From Verrucomicrobiia bacterium (GTDB lineage Bacteria > Verrucomicrobiota > Verrucomicrobiia > Limisphaerales > JADLHS01), in the NCBI GenBank assembly GCA_026125285.1, contig JAHCLO010000033.1:1-64000 (forward strand): a stretch of 64,000 bases of DNA, read 5' to 3'. The position numbers and the translations under genes are program-made. Position 1 is the stretch's first letter. Each line of letters opens with the position of its first letter. Below are positions 38,976 to 46,561 of the stretch, piece by piece. The notes beneath the pieces are model-generated. The model saw only the letters and a list, made by a program, of their open reading frames with translations, was not told the origin of the DNA and did no database searches.

Positions 38976-40405
38976 GCGTCTCCCTGCCACCCGTGCTCGT
39001 CGTGGACGATGAGAAGAACATGCGTCTCTCCTTGGAGACGATGCTGGGGGATGAGGGCTATTCCGTGCGGTCGGTGGAATCGGCCGAAGCGGGCTTGGAA
39101 TGGTTGGCACGGTCGGAGTTTTTCATGGTGATCACTGACGCGCGGCTCGGGGGGATGAGCGGTTACGAGTTGTTGGGCCGGATTCGCCACCAATGGCCCG
39201 ACCTCCCCGTGCTCATGATCACCGCCTACGCCACGCCCAAGTTGGCCGTCGAGGCCATTCAGGCCGGTGCGATTGATTATCTGGCCAAACCGTTCGCTCC
39301 CGAGGAATTGCTCCACGCGGTTGCGCGTTGCGCGGATCGCTATCGGCTAATGCAGGAGAACGCCCGACTGCGCGCTCACGCCGCCGGGACGTTTCAGTTG
39401 GATCACATAGTGGGCGAGTGCGCCAAAATGCGCGAACTCCGGCAATTGATTCAAAACGTGGCGCCCACGGACGCGCGCGTGTTGATTCTGGGCGAGAGCG
39501 GCACGGGCAAGGAATTGGTGGCCGGCGCCCTGCACAACCTCAGCCGCCGCCGAGACGCCGCTTACGTCCGGATCAACTGCGCCGCCATCCCGGAAACCCT
39601 GCTCGAAAGCGAATTGTTTGGCCACGAGAAGGGTGCATTTACCGGCGCCTTGAAGCTAAAGCCCGGACGCGTCGAGGAAGCCGATGGCGGCACTTTCTTT
39701 CTGGATGAGATCGCCGACATGAGCCGGTCGCTCCAGGCCAAACTGCTCCGCTTTCTGGAGGATGGCACGTTTACCCGCGTAGGCGGCACCCAGGAATTGC
39801 GGGTGAACATCCGCCTGATCGCCGCCACCAACCGCGACATCCTCGAGGCGATCGCGGCCGGTGAGTTCCGCGAAGACCTCTTTCATCGGCTCAACGTGGT
39901 CCAGTTCCGCCTGCCACCATTGCGCGAGCGGGGTGACGATGTGATTCTGCTGGCCCGGCATTTTCTGCAGCAGTTTACCGGTTCAATGAGCAAACACGTC
40001 CAGGGGATATCCCGCGGTGCTCAACAGAAGCTGACCTTGCACCACTGGCCGGGCAACGTGCGGGAACTGCGCAACGTCATCGAGCGCGCCTTGATCCTCG
40101 AAAGCGCCCGGGAGATCCGGCCTGGCAGTCTGCCGGACTTTCAAGCGGAAACAGGTATGCCCAGAGCGGGACTGCCGCGAGTCGCCGGAGACGCGCCGAT
40201 TGACGAACTCATAGCCGGCTTCGAGCGCGATTTGATCCGCACCACGCTGGAGGACAATGATTTCAACCTGACCAAAACTGCCGAGCAACTCCAGATCAGC
40301 CGCCACTCGCTGCGTTACCGTATGCAGCGGTTGGACCTCGCGTCCGCCACTGACCCTGAAGCAGACGCCGCCCTCCCGGCGGGGAAAGATGTTCCTGAAG
40401 TATGA
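38972..40405 (+). CDS. NtrC-family sigma54-dependent response regulator
   Basis: The 477 residues comprise a receiver domain with phospho-acceptor Asp56 (VITDARLGG), a AAA+ domain with Walker A LGESGTGKE, the sigma54-contact loop GAFTGA and Walker B GGTFFLDEIAD, and a C-terminal Fis-type helix-turn-helix (NLTKTAEQLQISRHSLRYRMQ). It should activate sigma54 promoters on phosphorylation by the upstream kinase. The ATG at 38972 is set by the 4-base overlap. Target promoters unknown. Confidence 0.94.
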   Translation: MSVSLPPVLVVDDEKNMRLSLETMLGDEGYSVRSVESAEAGLEWLARSEFFMVITDARLGGMSGYELLGRIRHQWPDLPVLMITAYATPKLAVEAIQAGAIDYLAKPFAPEELLHAVARCADRYRLMQENARLRAHAAGTFQLDHIVGECAKMRELRQLIQNVAPTDARVLILGESGTGKELVAGALHNLSRRRDAAYVRINCAAIPETLLESELFGHEKGAFTGALKLKPGRVEEADGGTFFLDEIADMSRSLQAKLLRFLEDGTFTRVGGTQELRVNIRLIAATNRDILEAIAAGEFREDLFHRLNVVQFRLPPLRERGDDVILLARHFLQQFTGSMSKHVQGISRGAQQKLTLHHWPGNVRELRNVIERALILESAREIRPGSLPDFQAETGMPRAGLPRVAGDAPIDELIAGFERDLIRTTLEDNDFNLTKTAEQLQISRHSLRYRMQRLDLASATDPEADAALPAGKDVPEV

Positions 40406-40812
40406 AATCCATGTTTTATCTCTTGAATTCAAGCGCCTGGCCTGGGTTGGCAGCCGTGAGTCCAACGCAGCGAGAGCGCCTGCTCTTCATCGGCATTTTG
40501 TTACTCGTGGCGCTGGTTGCACTGACTTGGATGGCGATAATCAGCCGTCGTCGTCGCGGGCGCCACCACCACCGTCGTCACCATCACCATCATCATTCGT
40601 CCGATCGCGCCCCCCGAGTCAAAGAAGATTCCGCAGAGAACGCTACCGCGGAAGCGAGCCAGCGCCGCCACTCCCATGGGCGTCGCCGCCACCGGCGGCG
40701 GCGGCGCGAGCACCGTCCACGCAATCCCACGCTTGCGGAGACCGGCGGCTTGCCGCCCATTCGCCCCGACGATTCACCCGGGCCCTCCGCCACGCCGCCC
40801 TCCCGGCCGTGA
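40402..40812 (+). CDS. Small membrane protein with His/Arg-rich tail
   Basis: The 136 residues consist of one transmembrane segment (about 27-47, LLFIGILLLVALVALTWMAII) followed by a tail dense in Arg and His (RRRRGRHHHRRHHHHHH and a second RRRHRRRRR block) and a Pro-rich end. No family is recognised. It is coupled on both sides: ATGA overlap with the response regulator and GTGA overlap with the terpenoid synthase. The tail could bind metal or nucleic acid/membrane phosphate. Function unknown. Confidence 0.7.
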   Translation: MKSMFYLLNSSAWPGLAAVSPTQRERLLFIGILLLVALVALTWMAIISRRRRGRHHHRRHHHHHHSSDRAPRVKEDSAENATAEASQRRHSHGRRRHRRRRREHRPRNPTLAETGGLPPIRPDDSPGPSATPPSRP

Positions 40813-41687
40813 GTGCCACGTCGCACAGCCGGGCGATCACCCGAAAGAGCGCCTCCAATCTGGCACTCGCGTTCGTATTGCTCCCCAAGGCCAAGCGCGA
40901 TGGCATGTCCGCGCTTTATGCTTTCTGCCGGGAAGTGGACGACGTGGCGGATGACGAATCAGCGCCTGTCGAGTACCGCCGCGCGCAACTGGCCGCCTGG
41001 CGGGCAGACGTGCGCCGGGCATGCGAGGGCGGCGCGCCGGAACTGGCCGTCAACCGCGAGTTGCAGCCCGTGATCCGACAATATCGGCTGCCGTTTGCGT
41101 TGTTCGACGAATTGCTTCATGGCGTGGAAATGGACCTCGACATCAAGCAGTACACGGATTACCCGCAACTTGAACTCTACTGCTATCGCGTGGCCTCAGT
41201 CGTTGGCTTGTTGAGCATCGAGATTTTTGGGTACCGCAACCCTGCCTGTCGGGATTATGCCATCCACTTGGGCAAGGCGCTGCAATTCACCAACATCTTG
41301 CGCGACGTGCGCGCCGATGCCGAGCGGGGCCGCATTTATGTGCCCCAGGTGGAATTGGCGCGTTTCCACGTGCCGCCGGAGGAAATCCTGCGCCACCAGT
41401 ACTCCGAGCGCTTTCGTCGCCTGGCGGAAAGCATGGCCGAACGCGCCCGCGGCTTCTATCGCCAGGCACGCGAAACCCTGCCCGCCGAAGACCGCCGCGC
41501 CATGGTGGCCGCGGAATTGATGGGGTCGGTCTATTGGCGTTTGTTGCGCAAGCTCGAAGCCCGCCGGTTCCATGTCTTTGGTGACAAACCGACGCGGCTG
41601 AGTCGCGGACACAAATTGCTGCTGATCCTGCGCACTTGGTACCGGTTCGTTTCGGGTGCGGTGGCGCCAAACTATGGGAACCCCTGA
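40809..41687 (+). CDS. hpnD: Squalene/phytoene synthase family protein, HpnD-like
   Basis: The 292 residues contain the two Asp-rich motifs for prenyl diphosphate binding, REVDDVADDE and NILRDVRADAERGRIYVP. The latter's RGRIY form is typical of presqualene diphosphate synthase (HpnD) rather than plant-type phytoene synthase. Start: a GTG at 40809 in a GTGA overlap, giving VSATSHSRAIT; the same frame is open further upstream but antisense-like. It neighbours HpnK and a nucleoside-phosphorylase-like gene, supporting hopanoid synthesis. HpnC/HpnE are not in the window. Confidence 0.85.
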   Translation: MSATSHSRAITRKSASNLALAFVLLPKAKRDGMSALYAFCREVDDVADDESAPVEYRRAQLAAWRADVRRACEGGAPELAVNRELQPVIRQYRLPFALFDELLHGVEMDLDIKQYTDYPQLELYCYRVASVVGLLSIEIFGYRNPACRDYAIHLGKALQFTNILRDVRADAERGRIYVPQVELARFHVPPEEILRHQYSERFRRLAESMAERARGFYRQARETLPAEDRRAMVAAELMGSVYWRLLRKLEARRFHVFGDKPTRLSRGHKLLLILRTWYRFVSGAVAPNYGNP

Positions 41688-41778
41688 TGCCAGGCTTGAT
41701 CATGGGTTCCCTCCTGTATTCCGGCGGCGTGTTTCGATCCGCGCCGCCAGCCACATGAGATGAAGCCTCCTTTCCGCC

Positions 41779-42603
41779 ATGCCTGAAGCCTGCCGGCTCA
41801 TCGTCAACGCGGATGATTTCGGCCGCTCGGAGTCCATCAACGAGGCGGTGATCCGCGCGCATCGCGAAGGCATCCTCACCACGGCCAGTTTAATGGTGAA
41901 CGAACCGGCGTGCGCGGAAGCCGTGGCGCTGGCCCGGGCGCATCCCGGCCTTGGGGTAGGTCTGCACCTAACCTTGCTCTGTGGAAAATCGGCTTTGCCT
42001 CCCGCGCAGATTCCTGGTCTGGTCAACGAACGGAGTGAATTCGGGCAGAACCCGGCAGCGGTGGGCTGGCGCTACTTTGCCCGGCAGGAACTGCGCGAGC
42101 AGTTGCGGGCGGAGATCCGGGCGCAGTTCGCCAGATTCCGGGCGACTGGCTTGGCGCTGGATCATCTGAATGGGCATCTGCACCTGCACCTCCATCCGGT
42201 GGTCTTTGACCTCCTCATGGCGGAAGCAAGCGAACTCGGCATCCGGCATCTGCGGCTAACACGGGATCCGTTCCGGCTGAATCTCCGGCTTGGTCGCGGC
42301 CGCTGGTTTTATCGCGGTTCACATGCGTTGATCTTCGGCCTGCTGTCCGCCCGCGCGCGGCGGGCTTTGCGGCAGCGGGGAATTCGTCACCCGTCACGGG
42401 TCTTCGGCCTGCTCCAGGATTCGCAGGTGAATGAAGAATTCGTGTTGCGACTTCTGCCGCGCCTGCCGGCCGGCGATTCCGAGCTTTACTCCCATCCGTC
42501 GCTCGACAAGTTTAAGCCGGAATTCGAGGCCTTGGTCAGCCCGCGCGTGAAGGCGCTCGTGACCCAACTGAATATTCGACTGATCCGTTACCAGGACTTG
42601 TGA
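41779..42603 (+). CDS. hpnK: HpnK-like ChbG/YdjC-family deacetylase
   Basis: The 274 residues have the YdjC/ChbG polysaccharide-deacetylase-like pattern IVNADDFGRSESINEAV, VGLHLTL and DHLNGHLHLHLHP, with the metal-binding Asp and His residues visible. In hopanoid loci this family is annotated HpnK; it presumably acts on the sugar-modified hopanoid side chain. It lies downstream of hpnD. Confidence 0.85.
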   Translation: MPEACRLIVNADDFGRSESINEAVIRAHREGILTTASLMVNEPACAEAVALARAHPGLGVGLHLTLLCGKSALPPAQIPGLVNERSEFGQNPAAVGWRYFARQELREQLRAEIRAQFARFRATGLALDHLNGHLHLHLHPVVFDLLMAEASELGIRHLRLTRDPFRLNLRLGRGRWFYRGSHALIFGLLSARARRALRQRGIRHPSRVFGLLQDSQVNEEFVLRLLPRLPAGDSELYSHPSLDKFKPEFEALVSPRVKALVTQLNIRLIRYQDL

Positions 42604-42605
42604 TT

Positions 42606-43040
42606 ATGCTTAAACTGTTGTTGATACTGCTCATCGGCCTGGTGTTTGAAAGCGCCGGGGTGGTTCTGCTCAAGAAAGGCATGACCCAGATTGGCGAGGT
42701 GCGGGCCGTCAGCGTGCCGGAAATCACCCGGCTGGTGAAAGCCGGCCTGACCAACCGGCAGATTCTCTTGGGCGTGTTGTTTGAAGCCTTGTTCTTCGCG
42801 TGCCTGCTGCTGCTGATGAGCAAGAGTGACATCAGCTTTCTCTGGCCCCTCACCGGGTTGAGCTTTGTCTTCGCCACGTTCGCGGCCATCTGGTTTCTGG
42901 ACGAGCATGTGTCCAGCGTCCGATGGATTGGCGTGGTGCTGATCCTGATGGGCGCGGTCTGCATCAGCTACAGTGAGCAAACAAAACCAAAAGCCCGCGA
43001 ACCGGGGACCATTCCGCCGGCAACTACCGCGACGCAATGA
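42606..43040 (+). CDS. Small DMT/SMR-type membrane protein
   Basis: The product is about 144 residues with four hydrophobic helices and the half-EamA layout (FESAGVVLLKKGMTQIG, WPLTGLSFVFATFAAIWFLDEHV). Start: ATG 42606, or a GTG at 42600 in a GTGA overlap with hpnK. The substrate is unknown, but small EamA-type proteins are seen in hopanoid loci and may move lipid. The 3' end overlaps the convergent phosphorylase-like gene by 17 bases. Confidence 0.8.
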   Translation: MLKLLLILLIGLVFESAGVVLLKKGMTQIGEVRAVSVPEITRLVKAGLTNRQILLGVLFEALFFACLLLLMSKSDISFLWPLTGLSFVFATFAAIWFLDEHVSSVRWIGVVLILMGAVCISYSEQTKPKAREPGTIPPATTATQ

Positions 43041-43692
43041 TCTTCACCAACACCTCCGCCAGTCGTTCGGCGGCGACGCGGCAGTTTCGCTGCAAACGCA
43101 AGAGCGCGGGAATGGTCCCGGGCGCTTTGGCCACGGCCAGCGCCAACCTGCAATAGTCCATCGTCCAGTCGGGCCGGGCGAGTTGATTGAAGTCGAGCGG
43201 CAGGTCTTCATTCGCGGTGTCGGAGATCGCGCGCACCGTCGCGCACGGGATGCGGCGCTCGCGGCACAGCGTGTGAATGGCTTCCGATTCCATCTCCACG
43301 GCATCGGCTTGAGTCGAACTCCGGAGTGTGCGCTTTTCCTTCGCGGTGATGGCGATGCGCGAGGCGCAGAAGAACTTCACCGGCACCGCGCCGGCGTTCG
43401 ACAAGCGTTCCCAGAGTTCAAGTTGGCTGGTTTCAAATACAACGGCCCCGACTGGTAATGCCGAATCCAGTCCGCCGGCAAAACCGCAGGTCAAAACCAG
43501 TGACGGCGATTGCTGCGCCAGGACATCCGCAACCGAGGTGCGGGCGTTCTCCTGGCCGACGCCGGTAAGCAGAACCGCCGCGTCGCGCTGGTCCGCAACG
43601 ATCTTGCGAAATGGGGCCGCCTCCTCCTTGAGCGCAAAACAGACAAGCACCGGAAGCTGCCTGGGCATCGCGGGTGGCACATCGCTTCTCAC
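43024..43692 (-). CDS. Nucleoside phosphorylase family protein (HpnG/MTAN-like)
   Basis: The 222 residues have the purine-nucleoside phosphorylase-type fold pattern: LTCGFAGGLDSALPVGAVV and DAVEMESEAIHTLCRERRIP, where the MESE motif contacts the ribose. In hopanoid clusters such a protein (HpnG) cleaves adenine from adenosylhopane; alternatively it is a 5'-methylthioadenosine/futalosine-type nucleosidase. Proximity to hpnD and hpnK favours HpnG but orientation is opposite. Overlaps the start of the exonuclease gene by four bases. Confidence 0.7.
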   Translation of the reverse strand: MRSDVPPAMPRQLPVLVCFALKEEAAPFRKIVADQRDAAVLLTGVGQENARTSVADVLAQQSPSLVLTCGFAGGLDSALPVGAVVFETSQLELWERLSNAGAVPVKFFCASRIAITAKEKRTLRSSTQADAVEMESEAIHTLCRERRIPCATVRAISDTANEDLPLDFNQLARPDWTMDYCRLALAVAKAPGTIPALLRLQRNCRVAAERLAEVLVKIIASR

Positions 43693-44408
43693 TTGATCCC
43701 CGCCAGCCGTTCCTTCCAGATGCGGTAAAGCTCCACTGTCGCCCGCACGTCGCGGAGGCAGTATTCGGCAATCTCACGATACTTGCCTTCGGCCATCAAT
43801 GTGTTCACGTCCATGCCGGTGACGCCATGGCTCTTGGGTGAATCAATGCCGAAGGCCTTGCAGTAGAAGTCCAGGTTGAACCGTCGGGCCGCGCCTTCAC
43901 GGCCGCTGACGCCATAGAACGTCAGTTGTTCCGCCAAGTCACAATGCGGCTCGGTGGCAAAGCGGTAACCCAGCCAGTTCTTCTTGGTAATGGGCACGTT
44001 GAGCAATCCGGAGCGCAAATAGAGGAAGGGCACATCGAAACCGCGCCCGTTGAAGGTCACAATCTCGTCGTAATGTTTCGCCACGTCCCAAAAGGCCGTG
44101 AGCAGTTCGAGTTCATCGGCGCACGGCACGAATTCAACCGGCCCACCCTCAACGGCATCCTCCTCGTAGTCGTCGGCGATGAAGAGCACCTGGCCGCGCA
44201 GGGTGTCGGCGTTGAGCATGGCAATACAGACCGCCCGGGCGGTAAACGGCCAGAGGTTGAACTGCCGGAGGATTTCTTCACGGCGCGCGGCGCGGGCCGG
44301 CTCGTCTTCGAGCTTCAGCGCTTCGCGCAACAAGTACTCCTGCTGGGCTTCATCGAAGTTTTCCAGCGGCAACGCGGAGGTTTCAATGTCGAAAACGAGT
44401 CTGGCCAC
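43689..44408 (-). CDS. DnaQ-like (PolB-type) 3'-5' exonuclease
   Basis: The 239 residues are of the RNase H-like fold with the acidic motifs FDIETSALP (Exo I), TFNGRGFDVPFL (Exo II) and YCLRDVRAT (Exo III, Tyr-x3-Asp form). It resembles predicted 3'-5' exonucleases related to the DNA polymerase B proofreading domain, without a polymerase domain. Likely in an operon with the downstream nucleosidase gene by 4-base overlap. Confidence 0.85.
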   Translation of the reverse strand: MARLVFDIETSALPLENFDEAQQEYLLREALKLEDEPARAARREEILRQFNLWPFTARAVCIAMLNADTLRGQVLFIADDYEEDAVEGGPVEFVPCADELELLTAFWDVAKHYDEIVTFNGRGFDVPFLYLRSGLLNVPITKKNWLGYRFATEPHCDLAEQLTFYGVSGREGAARRFNLDFYCKAFGIDSPKSHGVTGMDVNTLMAEGKYREIAEYCLRDVRATVELYRIWKERLAGIK

Positions 44409-44417
44409 AGCGCGACT

Positions 44418-44450
44418 TTAACCGCTAATCCACGCTAATCCACGCTAATC
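44418..44450. repeat. CGCTAATC repeat (three units)
   Basis: TTAACCGCTAATC is followed by two more CACGCTAATC units with 10-base spacing. It shares its core with the nusG-rplK hairpin at 15774-15836. It lies between the exonuclease and the serpin. Confidence 0.7.
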
Positions 44451-44502
44451 TTGCGGACGAAGTCCGGCGGCGACAAAGGTTGGGCTTTAACAAAATCCAG
44501 GA

Positions 44503-46107
44503 TTACCGCGTGGGGTCCACCACGCGCCCAAGGAATAGAATGATGCCGGTCGAGTTGTCGCGGATGAAGAACAGGAACGGATGATTTGCGTTGAGTTGAT
44601 TGGATGCGCTCTTGGACTTTCCCTTAAACAACGTGACCGCGGCGGCCTTCGTTCCTTCTTCGTCCACTTCGACGAAGGCTTGTTGTCGTGCTGAAGAAAG
44701 GTAGAGGTTGTTGATCCCGTCTATGCCGGAAAGGTCCGCATTAAGCGGATCGAAGGCGGTTGTGACGCCCAACGCTTGAAGCAATGGAATCAGGTCGAGG
44801 CTCTTTGAAGTCTTGAAGCGCGGCAACCAGACGAGCGTTTCGCGCGCTGGGGAATGATCCAATTCCGCCAGCCAAGCTCGCAGTCTATCGCTCTCCAACC
44901 GACGCTCCAATTCGCCCAATCCATCCACAGCCTCCGGCAGGATCACGACCATGGACAAGTCCTGGCCGTAATAGGGCAGTTCCAACAATCGCAGGGTGAA
45001 GTCGTCCTCGACCACATACGCCATCTTGAAATCCGCTTTTTGATGCATCATCGGCACGGTAACACTCTGCTCCTTGGTGACGTAAAACGGCGCCGGTTTG
45101 GTAGCACCACGCTTGAACTGTGAAGCCCAGCGGCCTTTGAAATAAATGGCATTGCACAACATGATGCTGGTGTCCGGGCCAAACTGATCCGGCGTGACTA
45201 CGTCCTTGAATAGACTCCCGGTGTTGCGTTGGACCCATTGATTGATCCGCCGAGATGCCGATTCGGTATCGTTCCTAAAATCCACCTTCTCCGCAGTTGC
45301 CTGGTAAGGCCCGCGCATGAGGGCGAGGAAACTGTTGGTGAAAGGATCTCCCTTCTGACACCAGATGGAGTTGGCGACTGTCAGCCGGATACGGCCGCGC
45401 CGCAGCAATTCCGACAGGCGCTGACACAACAGGCCGCCGTTGTGATGGAAGTCGGATTGCGCGAGGCTGAGATGAAGTGCCGCGGCAATCTCCTGCTCCG
45501 TTTGCCCGCGCGCACCCGCCAGAACCATCCCCAGCGCCGTCGAAATGCCGTAAGGAGAGACAAACAGGTTGCCGGGTTGCTCCTTGAGCGTGCGGTATAG
45601 ATCAAGCGCGAAGCTGGTCTTCGACTCAACGACACGTCTGACTTCAGGTGAAGGTTGAAAAGGCCGCGGGGTGTCATTGAAGCCATCAACCACCGTCACG
45701 ATGACCGCGACGAACGCGATGCAGCCAAGTCCGCCGGCAAGGAGGATTCCTTGCCGCCGTGACACGCCGAGACTCATGGCCGCCCGGCAGACGGCACGAC
45801 CGCTCACCACCCAGAGCCACGGCATCACCAGGGGAATCAACAACAGCCCAAACGTTCCGAGAGCGAGCAGTGGATAGTGGCTGTAGAGGCAGAGGTTGTG
45901 GATTGGCACATAAAGCCACGTTTCCTTGGGCAAAACGAGCAGCAGACCCACCAGCCCAATCTCGAAGAGGAGGCCATACACGTACGCGCGCGTCCAGCGC
46001 CGGCGTGTTCGAGGCGCGGACACTGCCGCTTCCTGCTTGGCAGCACACCGCCAACACGCATCAGACTGGTCTGCCAGCCTTTCACCGCATTTTGGGCAAG
46101 TCCACAT
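44503..46107 (-). CDS. Membrane-anchored serpin with N-terminal zinc ribbon
   Basis: The 534 residues start with a Cys-rich zinc-ribbon pattern (CPKCGERLADQSDACWRC, residues 4-21), then three hydrophobic segments (about 42-60, 79-103, 121-141), then a complete serpin (about 165-534). LCNAIYFKGRWASQF is the serpin breach signature. The reactive-centre hinge EEGTKAAAVT (about 483-492) fits the inhibitory consensus of small residues at P12-P9, so protease inhibition is predicted. By length, Lys499 is a possible P1. The topology places the serpin on one side of the membrane and the ribbon on the same or opposite side depending on helix count. Confidence 0.88.
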   Translation of the reverse strand: MWTCPKCGERLADQSDACWRCAAKQEAAVSAPRTRRRWTRAYVYGLLFEIGLVGLLLVLPKETWLYVPIHNLCLYSHYPLLALGTFGLLLIPLVMPWLWVVSGRAVCRAAMSLGVSRRQGILLAGGLGCIAFVAVIVTVVDGFNDTPRPFQPSPEVRRVVESKTSFALDLYRTLKEQPGNLFVSPYGISTALGMVLAGARGQTEQEIAAALHLSLAQSDFHHNGGLLCQRLSELLRRGRIRLTVANSIWCQKGDPFTNSFLALMRGPYQATAEKVDFRNDTESASRRINQWVQRNTGSLFKDVVTPDQFGPDTSIMLCNAIYFKGRWASQFKRGATKPAPFYVTKEQSVTVPMMHQKADFKMAYVVEDDFTLRLLELPYYGQDLSMVVILPEAVDGLGELERRLESDRLRAWLAELDHSPARETLVWLPRFKTSKSLDLIPLLQALGVTTAFDPLNADLSGIDGINNLYLSSARQQAFVEVDEEGTKAAAVTLFKGKSKSASNQLNANHPFLFFIRDNSTGIILFLGRVVDPTR

Positions 46108-46291
46108 CGTTCATCCTCGTGTCGCCTTCGCAAGCCAATCCCGACAGGCCAAACCTGAACTTGCCAGCAATGAGCGTAAACGAGAACTTCGTTGAGAGTC
46201 CGCGCGGTGAATGAGCGGATTGATCGGGGAGGATGGCCAAGGGACACGGGGGACGGAGAGCGATGCTGGCAGGAGAGTGAACTGGCGGTAC

Positions 46292-46344
46292 AAAAAAACC
46301 AGGATGGGAAACCTGTCACGCGGACCAAGCTTGCCATCCCGGTT
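46292..46344 (-). terminator. Terminator of the lysine-rich microprotein gene
   Basis: Arms at 46334-46344 and 46297-46307 pair over 11 bases with one G-T, and a run of seven T (46298-46292) follows on the minus strand. The loop is about 26 bases. It lies 12 bases after the microprotein stop. Confidence 0.75.
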
Positions 46345-46355
46345 TAGTTACGTGG

Positions 46356-46406
46356 TTACTTCTTCTTCTTACCACCTTTTTTCGCGGCTTTCTTTTTTGC
46401 GGCCAT
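46356..46406 (-). CDS. 16-residue lysine-rich microprotein
   Basis: The reading frame encodes MAAKKKAAKKGGKKKK and a TAA stop. Ten of 16 residues are Lys and the rest are Ala, Gly and the start Met. It is preceded by a nine-base perfect anti-16S Shine-Dalgarno (46411-46419) and a possible promoter (46486-46514), and followed by a rho-independent terminator. It therefore looks like an autonomous gene of about 190 bases. The sequence resembles the AAKKAAKK tails of histone-H1-like proteins, so nucleic acid or ribosome binding is a guess. It could alternatively be an mRNA leader or sRNA in which the peptide is incidental. Confidence 0.6.
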   Translation of the reverse strand: MAAKKKAAKKGGKKKK

Positions 46407-46410
46407 GCGT

Positions 46411-46419
46411 ATCACCTCC
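46411..46419 (-). promoter_or_regulatory. Perfect Shine-Dalgarno of the microprotein
   Basis: GGAGGTGAT on the minus strand is a nine-base complement to the 16S 3' end, ending four bases before the ATG. No other start in the window is noted with as long a match. Confidence 0.85.
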
Positions 46420-46485
46420 GTTCTGTTTTAGGATTGGTCGCATCCGGTTCATGCAGATTGGCTATGTCTTGTCGGTCTTGCTCGT

Positions 46486-46514
46486 TTGTAGAAGAAAAAA
46501 GCGTTCGCTTGCAA
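46486..46514 (-). promoter_or_regulatory. Candidate promoter of the microprotein gene
   Basis: TTGCAA (46509-46514) and CTACAA (46486-46491) with a 17-base spacer. Both hexamers match two-thirds of consensus. It would give a leader of about 70 bases. Confidence 0.4.
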
Positions 46515-46561
46515 TTCTTTTTTTGCATGCAACACCGATTTTTTTTCTGACGCGAATCGCT

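Noticed and set aside
40560..40610. His-tag or vector contamination at the HHH run
   Set aside because: The run is part of a longer Arg/His tail, codons vary (CAC/CAT), and the gene is embedded by 4-base overlaps with neighbours.
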